Part shown: piece after piece, positions 33,276-42,621 of the stretch
Layout of the letters: every line of letters begins with the position of its first letter
Numbering within the stretch: the stretch's first letter is position 1
Assembly: GCA_039970095.1 (NCBI GenBank)
Contig: JBDVMP010000067.1
Location: 20,747-84,746 of the forward strand
Length of the DNA stretch: 64,000 nucleotides
Source: JAMZMI01 sp039970095
GTDB lineage: Bacteria > Bacteroidota > Bacteroidia > Cytophagales > Cyclobacteriaceae
Direction: 5' to 3'
Program-made: the position numbers and the translations under genes
Notes under the pieces: generated by a model
The model's input: only the letters and a program-made list of their open reading frames with translations
The model's database searches: none
Told to the model about the DNA's origin: nothing

Positions 33276-34799
33276 ATGAGCGAAGTAAAAATCCAATCCG
33301 CACTAATTTCTGTATTCTACAAAGACGGTCTTGACCCTATCGTAGAAAAACTAAATGAACTGGGAGTAAAGATCTACTCTACAGGAGGCACCCAAAGCTT
33401 CATTGAAGAAAAGGGCATTCCCGTCACAGCTGTAGAAGATGTTACGGACTACCCGTCAATCTTTGGAGGCAGAGTAAAAACGCTCCACCCAAAAGTTTTC
33501 GGTGGAATCTTATACAGAAGAGGCCTGGAAAGCGACGAAAAAGAAAAAGACACATTCGATGTGCCAGCCATTGATTTGGTGATTGTAGATCTGTATCCTT
33601 TTGAGGAAACAGTGGCGAGCGGCGCAAGTGAAGCAGACATCATTGAGAAGATAGATATTGGAGGAATTGCCCTTATCAGAGGTGCGGCTAAAAACTTCAA
33701 AGACGTGGTGATCGTGAGTTCCAGAGATTATTATGGCGACCTGCTCGACCTTTTGCAAAGCAAAAACGGATCTACTGACCTTGCTGATAGAAAGCTCTTT
33801 GCCACACGCGCTTTTGACACATCGTCACACTACGATTCAGCCATTTTCAACTATCTGAATGGAGAAGAAAAAGTGCCTTCTTTCAAATTGAGCGCAGCTA
33901 AGGGTAAGGTGCTGAGATACGGAGAAAATCCCCATCAAAAGGGTGTCTTCTACGAAGAATCAGATTCATACTTTGATCAGATTCACGGAAAGGAAATTTC
34001 TTATAACAATCTTGTAGATATCGAAGCGGCCATTCAGCTCATCGCCGAATTTGACGACACAGCTTTCGCAATATTGAAACATAACAATGCCTGCGGAATA
34101 GCTACTGGCAATAGTGTAAAAGAAGCCTATGATAGAGCCTTCGCGGCAGACACCACCTCTGCTTTTGGTGGTGTATTGATCACCAATAAGGAAGTGGACA
34201 AGGCTGCTGCCGAAACAATGAACAGCCTGTTCTTCGAAATCCTGCTGGCTCCATCATTCACAGATGAGGCTTTGGAAATCTTGAAAGGAAAGAAAAACAG
34301 GATTCTGTTGATCCAGAAAAAAACATGGGACAGAAAATTGGTTCACAAGAGCATGCTAAACGGCACCCTGGTGCAGGATTTTGACAATGTAACCGACAGC
34401 AAGGCTGGATTGAAGACCGTGACTAAGACAGCTCCATCTGACACAGAAATTGAAAATTTACTCTTCGCATCAAAAGTTTGTAAACACTCCAAGTCAAACA
34501 CCATTGTGCTGGCCAAAGACGGTCAACTACTGGCCAGCGGAGTAGGCCAGACTTCTCGTGTTGATGCTTTGGAACAAGCCATCGAAAAGGCTCAGAAATT
34601 TGGATTTGACCTGAAAGGAGCAGCTATGGCATCTGATGCGTTCTTCCCTTTTCCGGATTGCGTAGAGATCGCCGACAAGGCAGGAATCTCTTCTGTAATA
34701 CAGCCGGGAGGTTCTGTAAAAGACCAGCTTTCGATTGATTACTGCAACCAGCATGGCATTTCTATGGTATTCACCGGAACTCGTCATTTCAAACATTAG
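33276..34799 (+). CDS. purH: Bifunctional AICAR transformylase / IMP cyclohydrolase
   Basis: This 507-residue protein has the N-terminal IMP cyclohydrolase domain (ALISVFYKDGL, STGGTQSFIEEKG, GRVKTLHPKVFGGIL) and the C-terminal AICAR transformylase domain (LRYGENPHQKGVFYEE, KHNNACGIA, ASDAFFPFPDCVE). It carries out the last two steps to IMP. An upstream in-frame start at 33210 would add 22 non-homologous residues; ATG at 33276 fits family length and homology. Confidence 0.95.
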   Translation: MSEVKIQSALISVFYKDGLDPIVEKLNELGVKIYSTGGTQSFIEEKGIPVTAVEDVTDYPSIFGGRVKTLHPKVFGGILYRRGLESDEKEKDTFDVPAIDLVIVDLYPFEETVASGASEADIIEKIDIGGIALIRGAAKNFKDVVIVSSRDYYGDLLDLLQSKNGSTDLADRKLFATRAFDTSSHYDSAIFNYLNGEEKVPSFKLSAAKGKVLRYGENPHQKGVFYEESDSYFDQIHGKEISYNNLVDIEAAIQLIAEFDDTAFAILKHNNACGIATGNSVKEAYDRAFAADTTSAFGGVLITNKEVDKAAAETMNSLFFEILLAPSFTDEALEILKGKKNRILLIQKKTWDRKLVHKSMLNGTLVQDFDNVTDSKAGLKTVTKTAPSDTEIENLLFASKVCKHSKSNTIVLAKDGQLLASGVGQTSRVDALEQAIEKAQKFGFDLKGAAMASDAFFPFPDCVEIADKAGISSVIQPGGSVKDQLSIDYCNQHGISMVFTGTRHFKH

Positions 34800-34860
34800 A
34801 AAAACTACTGTTTTACAACTATATTCGTAACTTTCCGCACCTTAAACTAGCGCGTACAAA

Positions 34861-35889
34861 ATGGGTTTTTTTGATTTCTTCAACAGTGATATAGCTATCG
34901 ACCTTGGAACGGCTAACACTTTGATTATCAGCAAGGATAAAATTGTTGTGGACGAGCCGTCCATCATTGCCATCGACAAACACAATAACAAAGTCCTGGC
35001 AATTGGGCGGGAGGCCATGCAAATGCACGAAAAAACCCACGAAAACATCAAGACCATACGTCCACTAAAGGACGGTGTGATTGCTGATTTCCACGCGGCG
35101 GAGCACATGATTCGGGGCATGATCAAAATGATCGAGTCAGCTAACAACAAGTTCTTGCCTTCTTCTCACCGAATGGTGATTTGTATCCCTTCAGGTATCA
35201 CCGAGGTAGAAAAACGTGCAGTACGAGATAGTGCAGAGCATGCCGGCGCTAAGGAAGTTTACATGATCCATGAACCTATCGCCGCGGCTATAGGTATCGG
35301 TATCAAGATCGAGCAGCCGATCGGCTCCATGATTGTGGATATCGGAGGAGGTACCACAGAGATTGCCGTGATCGCACTGAGTGGTATTGTTTGTGACCAG
35401 TCGATAAGAGTGGCGGGTGACTCTTTCAACAAAGACATCCTTGATTATATGAGACGTCAGCACAATCTCCTGATAGGGGAAAGAACAGCTGAGCGAGTAA
35501 AAATAGAAGTCGGTTCAGCACTCACAGAACTTGACGATGGTCCTGAAGATTATGAGATCAGAGGTCGCGACCTGATGACGGGTATTCCTAAGGTTATCAA
35601 AATTTCCTATTCAGAAATTGCTTTTGCCATTGACAAATCAGTTTCTAAAATTGAAGAAGCCGTACTCAAGGCTCTTGAAATATCACCGCCCGAGTTGTCT
35701 GCCGACATTTATGATAATGGAATCTACCTCACGGGAGGTGGTGCCCTATTGAGAGGACTGGACAAAAGGCTGGCTATGAAAACAAAACTTCCAATCCACA
35801 TTGCCGAGGATCCATTGAGAGCCGTGGTAAGAGGAACGGGGTTGGCTTTGAAAAACCTGAATAGCTACAAGCCTGTACTAATGACCTAG
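34861..35889 (+). CDS. mreB: Rod shape-determining protein MreB
   Basis: This 342-residue actin-fold protein has SDIAIDLGTANTLI near residues 9-22, VDIGGGTTEIAVI (phosphate 2 motif) and YLTGGGALLRGLD (adenosine motif). It forms ATP-dependent filaments under the inner membrane that guide the elongation peptidoglycan synthases encoded downstream. The order mreB-mreC-mreD-mrdA-rodA follows with overlaps or gaps of at most 6 nt, so this is one elongasome operon. Confidence 0.97.
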   Translation: MGFFDFFNSDIAIDLGTANTLIISKDKIVVDEPSIIAIDKHNNKVLAIGREAMQMHEKTHENIKTIRPLKDGVIADFHAAEHMIRGMIKMIESANNKFLPSSHRMVICIPSGITEVEKRAVRDSAEHAGAKEVYMIHEPIAAAIGIGIKIEQPIGSMIVDIGGGTTEIAVIALSGIVCDQSIRVAGDSFNKDILDYMRRQHNLLIGERTAERVKIEVGSALTELDDGPEDYEIRGRDLMTGIPKVIKISYSEIAFAIDKSVSKIEEAVLKALEISPPELSADIYDNGIYLTGGGALLRGLDKRLAMKTKLPIHIAEDPLRAVVRGTGLALKNLNSYKPVLMT

Positions 35890-35895
35890 GCTTAA

Positions 35896-36711
35896 ATGCA
35901 GAATTTATTAAACTTCCTTTATCGATTCAGAACCTTTGGTTTCTTTCTGGTCTTGGAAGGATTTTGTGCCTGGCTGATTGTTTCTTACAATCAGCGCCAA
36001 AACGCAGCTTTTCTCAACTCCTCCAATGCAGCCATCTCTAGCATCAGCAGTTTCACGCATAATACTGCCAACTATCTCAACCTCCTGCAGGTAAACAAGC
36101 AGCTACTGGAAGAAAATGAGGTTTTGAGAACACAGCTCGCCATAGGCAACAGGCGAAGCTATTCCATAGACACATCACTCAGAAAATACGATTTCATAGC
36201 TGCTGAAGTCATCAACAACACCTACCAGAGAGGTCAAAACTTCTTTACCCTTGACGGGGGTCAAAACATGGGTATTGAACCCGGCATGGGTGTCATCGCC
36301 AGCAAAGGGGTAGTAGGCAAAGTGAAATCCGTTTCGCAAAATTTTGCTACAGTGATTTCTGTGCTTCATAGAGGGCTGCTGATATCCAGCAACATCAAGT
36401 CATCCAATACGCTATGCACAGTGCAGTGGGATGGCGTATCTCCTTATGAAGCCGAAGTAAAATACATTCCCAGACACGTCAGTTTGTTTGAAGGTGACAG
36501 TATCGTAACATCGGGATACAATTCGGTATTTCCCCCTGATATTCTAATCGGAACCGTTTCGTCTTTCAATCTAAATATTGAAGATGCATTCTATGAAGCC
36601 AAGGTTAAACTGGCAGTTGACTTCACTTCTTTGAACTATGCTTTTGTAATCAAAAGTCGGCTTAAGGAAGAAAAAGACAGTCTGGAATTTATAACAATAG
36701 AAGGCCCATGA
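35896..36711 (+). CDS. mreC: Rod shape-determining protein MreC
   Basis: This 271-residue protein has one N-terminal helix (residues 14-32), a coiled coil around residues 60-82 (LLQVNKQLLEENEVLRTQL) and two periplasmic beta domains with GQNMGIEPGMGVIASKGVVGKV. MreC links the cytosolic MreB to PBP2 and RodA. Its end overlaps mreD by 4 nt (ATGA). Confidence 0.93.
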   Translation: MQNLLNFLYRFRTFGFFLVLEGFCAWLIVSYNQRQNAAFLNSSNAAISSISSFTHNTANYLNLLQVNKQLLEENEVLRTQLAIGNRRSYSIDTSLRKYDFIAAEVINNTYQRGQNFFTLDGGQNMGIEPGMGVIASKGVVGKVKSVSQNFATVISVLHRGLLISSNIKSSNTLCTVQWDGVSPYEAEVKYIPRHVSLFEGDSIVTSGYNSVFPPDILIGTVSSFNLNIEDAFYEAKVKLAVDFTSLNYAFVIKSRLKEEKDSLEFITIEGP

Positions 36712-37223
36712 TCAGGATAAACTACACACGCCAGGTCATACATCTAGTGGCCTTTATGCTCATACAAATACCCTTACTCCACCGATTCATTCTTTTCGAT
36801 GTAGCATTCGGTTTCTTTTATATCGGATTCATTTTGTTTCTTCCCCTTGGGGTAAACCGCAACATCACCATGGTCATAGCACTATTGACCGGGCTTTTAG
36901 TTGACGTTTTTTCCAATACTCCGGGAATCCATGCATCGGCATGTGTGTTTTTGGCTTTGGTGAAAGATTATTGGTACTTGATAAGTATTGGAGACTATGA
37001 AGAGGACATCAATATTTCATGGAATCACCTCAAGCTTTGGGGCAGTGCTAAATTTTTGATCCCGTTGATTTTAGCTCACCATATCATCATTTTCACCGTC
37101 GAAAATGGTGGACTTAGTGGATTTTTTAGTTTGATGAATAAAATATTCCTGAGCACTCTATACTCGTTCGTGATGGTATTCACCATTAGTTTGTTGATTT
37201 CACCTAGAGAAAGAAGAATGTAA
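36708..37223 (+). CDS. mreD: Rod shape-determining protein MreD
   Basis: This 171-residue hydrophobic protein has about five helices, a size typical of MreD, and includes FGFFYIGFILFLPLG and a DVFSNTPGIHAS loop. It is a scaffold component of the elongasome. Assignment rests on size, helices and its place between mreC (4-nt overlap) and mrdA (1-nt overlap, TAATG). Confidence 0.88.
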   Translation: MIRINYTRQVIHLVAFMLIQIPLLHRFILFDVAFGFFYIGFILFLPLGVNRNITMVIALLTGLLVDVFSNTPGIHASACVFLALVKDYWYLISIGDYEEDINISWNHLKLWGSAKFLIPLILAHHIIIFTVENGGLSGFFSLMNKIFLSTLYSFVMVFTISLLISPRERRM

Positions 37224-39094
37224 TGAGCAGCAGAAGCATCATCATCCAGGCCATTATTTTGGTAACAGCCCTAGTCTTTTCGATACGGCTGTTTTCCATT
37301 CAGGTGGTAAATGATGACTATAAGCTAGCCGCTCAAAACAACATCGTACAGAGGATTGTGGAGTATCCTTACCGCGGACTTGTCACCGACAGGGACGATA
37401 ACCTGATCGTTTACAATACTCCGGTCTATGACCTTATGATCGTGCCTAAAGAGGTGAATCTGGAAGATTCGGCTCGCATAAGCCAGCTTCTGCAAATTGA
37501 TCATGAGACATTCATTACCAAATATTCAAAGGCCAGAAAGTATTCCACAATACTCGCTTCCAAGTTCATTGAACAAATCCCCAACGAAGAATTTGCTCGC
37601 ATTCAGGACCAACTCGTTGATTTTCCTGGATTTTATGTGCTGCCCAGAACGGTGAGAGAATACCCTGAAAATACGCTTGCCAATGCACTGGGGTATGTAA
37701 GAGAAATCAGCAGGTACCAACTAAACCGGGATTCTTCAAATTATTACAAGCCTGGTGACTATATCGGGATTAAGGGTATAGAGCTACAGTATGAAAAAAT
37801 CCTCCGTGGCAAGCGTGGTTTGAATTTTAAACTGGTCGATGTGCAGGGAGTGGTAAAGGGTTCGTTCAACGATGGAGAATATGATACGGCAGCCATCCCA
37901 GGTCAGAGTATAAAACTGACGGTGGACTCTCAGCTACAGCAGTATGCAGAAACGCTGATGGAAGGAAAAGTAGGCAGTATAGTTGCCCTTGATCCGGCTA
38001 CCGGAGAAATCCTGGCTTATGTTTCAGCCCCCTCTTACAACCCCAACCTGCTGAGCGGTAGGGGTCTAAGTGCTAATTACGGCAAGCTGCAAGAAGACAG
38101 CCTCAAACCCCTTTTTAATCGTCCTATACAGGCTATGTACCCACCAGGGTCTATGTTTAAGACGGTACAAACGCTTATTGCAATGCAAGAAAAGGTGGTG
38201 GGGCCATACGAAAAACTCATGTGCGACTACAGCCCCATGGGAGATCACGCCCCTCTTGGGTTGTATGATGTGGACAGGGCCATCACATTGTCATCCAACA
38301 CATTTCTGTACAAAATTTTTAGACGAGTTATCCTTCAGGAAGAAAATGACAACATGTACATTGACTCACGAATTGGTCTGGAAAAATGGAATAACTACGT
38401 GTATGAATTTGGTCTTGGCAATCCTCTGGGCGTTGACCTCCCTGGTGAAAAGTCAGGAAATATACCCACCGTACAATATTATGACAGAGTCTATGGCAAA
38501 AACCGGTGGAAGTTTTCCAACATTTACTCTCTGAGCATTGGTCAGGGAGAGTTACAGGTGACACCTCTTCAAATGGCGAATCTGGGAGCGCTCCTTGCCA
38601 ACAAAGGTTACTACTACACCCCCCGTATCGTAAAGGAAATTAACGGTGTAACAATCTCTGGAGCAGAAAGAAAAGAGGTGAGCATCGACACGGCATATTT
38701 CGAGCCAGTACTACAGGGCATGTCCAACGTGGTGAAGGGAGGAACCGGATTCAGGGCGCGAATCTTAGATATAGAAGTGTGTGGTAAAACCAGTACTGTA
38801 GAAAACCCACACGGGGAAGATCATTCGGGATTTATGGCTTTTGCCCCCAGGCAAAACCCGCAAATCTCAGTGGCAGTATATGTGGAAAACGCCGGGCAGG
38901 GAGCCCGTGCAGCTGCAGCTACAGCGGGACTTCTGATAGAAAAATATATCAAAGGTGAGATCACCAGACCGTGGATGGAAGCCTATGTGCTGAGAGGTGA
39001 TTTTTCTGATCCCAAACCACAGAAAGTGGTAAAAAAAGACACTGTTAGCAAAGACTCAAAAAACTCCAATGAGGGACAATCTACTAGTCTATAA
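37223..39094 (+). CDS. mrdA: Penicillin-binding protein 2
   Basis: This 623-residue class B PBP has an N-terminal membrane helix (residues 6-24), a pedestal domain and a transpeptidase domain with the active-site SxxK in PPGSMFKT (Ser310, Lys313), an SxN motif in LSSNTF and the KTS motif in CGKTSTVENPHG. It cross-links lateral-wall peptidoglycan with RodA. The C-terminus (after about residue 590) is Lys-rich and Ser-rich. It overlaps rodA by 26 nt. Confidence 0.95.
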   Translation: MSSRSIIIQAIILVTALVFSIRLFSIQVVNDDYKLAAQNNIVQRIVEYPYRGLVTDRDDNLIVYNTPVYDLMIVPKEVNLEDSARISQLLQIDHETFITKYSKARKYSTILASKFIEQIPNEEFARIQDQLVDFPGFYVLPRTVREYPENTLANALGYVREISRYQLNRDSSNYYKPGDYIGIKGIELQYEKILRGKRGLNFKLVDVQGVVKGSFNDGEYDTAAIPGQSIKLTVDSQLQQYAETLMEGKVGSIVALDPATGEILAYVSAPSYNPNLLSGRGLSANYGKLQEDSLKPLFNRPIQAMYPPGSMFKTVQTLIAMQEKVVGPYEKLMCDYSPMGDHAPLGLYDVDRAITLSSNTFLYKIFRRVILQEENDNMYIDSRIGLEKWNNYVYEFGLGNPLGVDLPGEKSGNIPTVQYYDRVYGKNRWKFSNIYSLSIGQGELQVTPLQMANLGALLANKGYYYTPRIVKEINGVTISGAERKEVSIDTAYFEPVLQGMSNVVKGGTGFRARILDIEVCGKTSTVENPHGEDHSGFMAFAPRQNPQISVAVYVENAGQGARAAAATAGLLIEKYIKGEITRPWMEAYVLRGDFSDPKPQKVVKKDTVSKDSKNSNEGQSTSL

Positions 39095-40337
39095 AGTTGA
39101 CTGGCTGACAATAGGCCTTTACCTGGCGCTTGTTTTGGGCGGCTGGCTCAATATCTATGCGGCAGATTTTGACCCTGATCAAAATGCCGGCATCTTCAGC
39201 CTAACTATGAGCTCAGGCCGCCAGATTATCTGGATGGGCACTGCTATCGTGCTGATTACGCTCATCATGCTTTTGGATTACAAGTTTTATCACACGCTAT
39301 CCTATATTTTATATGGAGTGATGATATTCTTTCTGATCGCGGTACTCCTTTTTGGGGAAGAAGTGGCCGGCTCCAAATCATGGTTTGAACTGGGAGCCTT
39401 TAAGTTTCAGCCCTCAGAATTCACCAAGTTTGCTACTGCATTGGCTCTAGCCAGGTTTTTGAGTGCCACAAACAGAAAAACAGATGACTTAAAATCTCAG
39501 GTAATCGGATTTTTGATCTTTGGGTTTCCCCTCGCACTTGTCATCCTCCAGGGCGACCTTGGTACCGCTATGGTTTTCGGCAGCCTGATACTGGTGATGT
39601 TTCGTGAGGGTATGCACCCGGTGATACTCATAGCAGGAATCGGAATCGTAGCGGTATTTCTACTTACGCTTTTAGTCAATCAAACCATCCTTTTTATTGG
39701 ACTGGTAGTGGTCATGATGTTGCTGATTGGGCTGGTGGCCAAAAACCCCAGGAAAATTGCCATGGTTGTGGTCGGGTGCGTACTAGCCGCTGGCTTTATC
39801 GTCAGTGTAGATTTTATCCTTACAGATGTATTGAAGCCCCACCAACAGAAACGAGTGATGTCGCTGATCAACCCTAACGCAGATCCACTGGGCATTGGCT
39901 GGAATGTAACTCAATCAAAGATCGCCATTGGTTCGGGCGGGCTCACAGGAAAAGGTTACCTCGAGGGCACACAAACCAAGTTTGATTTTGTGCCGGAGCA
40001 AACAACAGATTTTATTTTTTGCACGATAGGCGAAGAGCAAGGATGGATCGGGAGTTTCTTGCTTATAACAGCATTTTGCGGACTCTTTTTGCGACTGGTT
40101 TTTCTTGCCGAACGGCAAAAATCAGTCTTTGCAAGAATCTACGGATATGGCGTGATGTCTATCCTGTTTTTCCACTTTGCCGTAAATATCGCCATGACGA
40201 TCGGCCTCTTTCCTGTAATAGGTATTCCGTTACCCTTTTTCAGCTACGGAGGGTCCTCACTTTGGGGCTTCACGATTTTGTTGTTTATTTTCCTGAAGCT
40301 CGACGCTCACAGGATGCAGGTACTACAACGTTTGTGA
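39069..40337 (+). CDS. rodA: Peptidoglycan polymerase RodA
   Basis: This 422-residue SEDS protein has about ten helices, AGSKSWFELGAFKFQPSEFTKFATALALA (the conserved loop and helix), LQGDLGTAMVFG and LPFFSYGGSSLWG near the C-terminus. It polymerises glycan strands from lipid II together with PBP2. It closes the elongasome operon, and its stop lies against the end of the convergent acidic-protein gene with no gap. Confidence 0.95.
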   Translation: MRDNLLVYKVDWLTIGLYLALVLGGWLNIYAADFDPDQNAGIFSLTMSSGRQIIWMGTAIVLITLIMLLDYKFYHTLSYILYGVMIFFLIAVLLFGEEVAGSKSWFELGAFKFQPSEFTKFATALALARFLSATNRKTDDLKSQVIGFLIFGFPLALVILQGDLGTAMVFGSLILVMFREGMHPVILIAGIGIVAVFLLTLLVNQTILFIGLVVVMMLLIGLVAKNPRKIAMVVVGCVLAAGFIVSVDFILTDVLKPHQQKRVMSLINPNADPLGIGWNVTQSKIAIGSGGLTGKGYLEGTQTKFDFVPEQTTDFIFCTIGEEQGWIGSFLLITAFCGLFLRLVFLAERQKSVFARIYGYGVMSILFFHFAVNIAMTIGLFPVIGIPLPFFSYGGSSLWGFTILLFIFLKLDAHRMQVLQRL

Positions 40338-41720
40338 TTATCTGAATTTCCTGAAAACAACTTTGAGCAACTCCTTTACCTCATCGCTGTTCATATCCCA
40401 TTCATAGTTGCGGGCATACTCCTGAACCAAAATTTCTACTGCCTCATCAAAGGATTCACACTCCTCTATCCGATCTATGGCATCCGCAAACTCGTCTTTG
40501 TCTCCCTCGAAGAGATCGTTGATAAACATATACCTGTTGTTTACCGAAATGGCCTCCATGATCGAGGTGACTTTCGATTGCTGATGATGATCAGCCAGTG
40601 TCACGCTCTCTTCCCTTTCAAACTTCTCGTTGATGGTTTTAGTGGTTTCATCGGCGAGTTTTTGATTTAATGAGACTTCCTCATCCTCCTCAAAATCTAC
40701 AACCTCAGCGGCTGTCTCCGGTGTTTTTTCCTCCTCCGGCGATTCTTCAGGCTCCAAACTATCCTCCTCTTCATCAGTAGCCTCGTCGGCAACCTCTTCA
40801 TCCTCCAGTTCAGGTTCATCCTCAGCCTCCGGTTCTAATTCTTCTTCCGCTGGCTCTGGCTCCAATGACTCAGTTTCCGCTTCTTCAGGCATGGGCGCCT
40901 CCGCATCACTTTCTTCAGACTCTGGGTCGAACGCCTCAGCCTCTTCATCAGAGGTAGCTTCTAACGCCTCCGCTTCTACATGGGGTTCGCTGACATCTTC
41001 CTCCGCACCCTCTTCTACTTCGAGCTCAGGTTCATCATCAAAGTCATCAACCGACAAATCCAACTCCTCCTCGTCTGGGGCCTCCTGCTCCGGTTCTGCA
41101 ATTTCCTCCTCAATCAGATCTCCCATAGTTATAGGCTCTATCTCATTAAGAATAGACAACTCAAATCCGGCAATCTGCTCCACATCCAAAGAGTCAAAGA
41201 AGACTCTGGAACTGTGCCCTATTTCTTCTGACGGCTGACCAATGTTTGACTCCAAAAACTGTTCTATATCAGATTTAAAAACCTTGATGTACTTTAAGAA
41301 ATTCTTAACCGACTTTTCGGATAGGTCGGACTTTCGGTCAGCAAAACTTTGCTCCAAAAATTCAGCAGGATTAGCCAGCAAATGCAATGTTTCCCTAACA
41401 GCTCTCTCCAAAAGTGGTTTAAAATCACGTTCCTCTATTTCTATTTTTTGAGACACAGTGTTCATAAAGGTTCTTAGCGCCTTTCTTACTTCCGTATCCT
41501 TAAAGTCGAAAAATGGACTCTCCAACTTTTTCATCTCGTCCTGCCATTCGTTGAAAAGCATTTTAAGAACGAAAAAATTAACCTGTTTTGAAGGAGTCAG
41601 ATTGATGATCTCCTTACCTGTAATTACATCATTTTCCTCGAAAAATTTATCAATTACATTATCGGCGAACGAGCCACTGTACTGATCAAAAAAAGAATGG
41701 TTAAGTTTCTTTTGCATCAT
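40338..41720 (-). CDS. Acidic hypothetical protein with a low-complexity Glu/Asp-rich centre
   Basis: I do not recognise a known family in this 460-residue protein. The N-terminal ~190 residues look helical and soluble. From about residue 205 to 360 the protein is dominated by Glu, Asp, Ala and Pro with repeated EEAE, EPE and DEE units. A C-terminal ~90-residue helical part follows (MEAISVNNRYMFINDLFEGDKDEF through the FRKFR end). No signal peptide or membrane segment is seen. The mix of an ordered N- and C-terminus with an acidic linker suggests a scaffold or regulator. It is convergent with rodA, with the two stops adjacent and no terminator between them. Two ATGs are adjacent at the start. 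Confidence 0.75.
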   Translation of the reverse strand: MMQKKLNHSFFDQYSGSFADNVIDKFFEENDVITGKEIINLTPSKQVNFFVLKMLFNEWQDEMKKLESPFFDFKDTEVRKALRTFMNTVSQKIEIEERDFKPLLERAVRETLHLLANPAEFLEQSFADRKSDLSEKSVKNFLKYIKVFKSDIEQFLESNIGQPSEEIGHSSRVFFDSLDVEQIAGFELSILNEIEPITMGDLIEEEIAEPEQEAPDEEELDLSVDDFDDEPELEVEEGAEEDVSEPHVEAEALEATSDEEAEAFDPESEESDAEAPMPEEAETESLEPEPAEEELEPEAEDEPELEDEEVADEATDEEEDSLEPEESPEEEKTPETAAEVVDFEEDEEVSLNQKLADETTKTINEKFEREESVTLADHHQQSKVTSIMEAISVNNRYMFINDLFEGDKDEFADAIDRIEECESFDEAVEILVQEYARNYEWDMNSDEVKELLKVVFRKFR

Positions 41721-42039
41721 TGAAAGTTCTAAGGAATGCTGTTGAGATATCTGAAAATCCTCTAAGTAAAGCTATTCATTGCGATTCTAAATCTAAAGGA
41801 CTTGATCAAGTTTTGGCAGCTATGCCTACTGAAAGGATTATCAAGCAAACAATGACCTTCATATCAACCCGATTTGACTGATCAGCACAACTATTCCATC
41901 TAAAATTCAATCGCAGCTACCAAAGCACATCCAAGATGTTTAATTTGGATGTTTAATTAAAAAGTGAAGTTGGCTTCATGCAAAACCGGGACATCATCTC
42001 GCTTTTGGCCCCCGGCAAGTCTTTGATCTCATTAGTAAT
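41721..42039. other. 319-nt intergenic region with a paired repeat
   Basis: This divergent gap separates the acidic protein (minus) from tdk (plus). One plus-strand frame stays open from 41705 to the stop at 41881 (about 58 codons), but it has only a TTG as a possible early start and no recognisable homology, so I do not call it a gene. At 41928-41951 CATCCAA and TTGGATG form a 7-bp inverted repeat with a 10-base loop, overlapping two direct copies of GATGTTTAATT. GAAG-TTGG-CTTC forms a further small hairpin near 41966. No clear promoter box is found. Confidence 0.5.
41928..41958. repeat. Overlapping inverted and direct repeats (operator-like)
   Basis: CATCCAA/TTGGATG forms a perfect inverted repeat at 41928-41951. 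GATGTTTAATT occurs twice, at 41935-41945 and 41948-41958. The block lies about 80 nt before tdk and could be a regulator site or a transcript hairpin. Confidence 0.4.
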
Positions 42040-42621
42040 ATGTTTGTAGAACCCAATGTAAGTCATATAAGCTCCAGAAACGGATGGATAGAGGTAGTCT
42101 GTGGCTCCATGTTTTCCGGAAAAACTGAAGAGCTCATCAGGAGGCTAAACAGAGCGCTGATCGCCCAGCAAAGTGTTGAAATTTTCAAACCGGAGATGGA
42201 TAAGCGCTACTCAAAAAAGAAGGTGGTTTCACACAATGCCAATGAGATTCACAGCACACCTGTCAGCTTTGCAAATGATATTTTGCTACGGTCAGCAGAT
42301 AGTGATGTGATCGGTATTGATGAGGCGCAGTTTTTCGATGCTGAAGTTGTGACTGTTGCCAATACACTTGCCAATCAGGGAAAACGTGTAATTGTTGCCG
42401 GATTGGATATGGATTTTATGGGTCGTCCGTTTAAACCCATGGATGAACTTATGGCCATTGCCGAGTACATCACCAAAGTTCATGCTATATGTATGAATTG
42501 TGGGAGAATTGCCTCCTATTCTCACAGAAGGACTAAATCCAACAAAACCGTCGTTTTAGGAGAGAAGGATGTTTACGAAGCACTATGCAGAAATTGTTTT
42601 TATGAAAAACTGGGTCATTAG
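42040..42621 (+). CDS. tdk: Thymidine kinase
   Basis: This 193-residue type II thymidine kinase has the P-loop GSMFSGKTEELIRRL near residues 21-35, the IDEAQFF motif, the GLDMDF lasso region and zinc Cys residues in MNCGR and CRNCF. It phosphorylates thymidine to dTMP. The ending overlaps the next gene by 20 nt. Confidence 0.96.
   Translation: MFVEPNVSHISSRNGWIEVVCGSMFSGKTEELIRRLNRALIAQQSVEIFKPEMDKRYSKKKVVSHNANEIHSTPVSFANDILLRSADSDVIGIDEAQFFDAEVVTVANTLANQGKRVIVAGLDMDFMGRPFKPMDELMAIAEYITKVHAICMNCGRIASYSHRRTKSNKTVVLGEKDVYEALCRNCFYEKLGH

Noticed and set aside
40680..41130. Repetitive sequence considered as a CRISPR-like or tandem repeat array
   Set aside because: The repeats are irregular GAA/GAG-rich codons in a coding frame without fixed spacing or spacers. 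They encode the acidic linker.
40891..41238. Ser-rich open frame on the plus strand, opposite the acidic protein gene
   Set aside because: It is the antisense reading of the Glu/Asp repeat region (GAA/GAG codons give Ser/Ala-rich complement). It has no start context or homology.
41705..41881. About 58-codon open frame on the plus strand in the gap before tdk
   Set aside because: It has only a TTG near its beginning, no recognised similarity, and is not coupled to tdk. It could be chance or a remnant.
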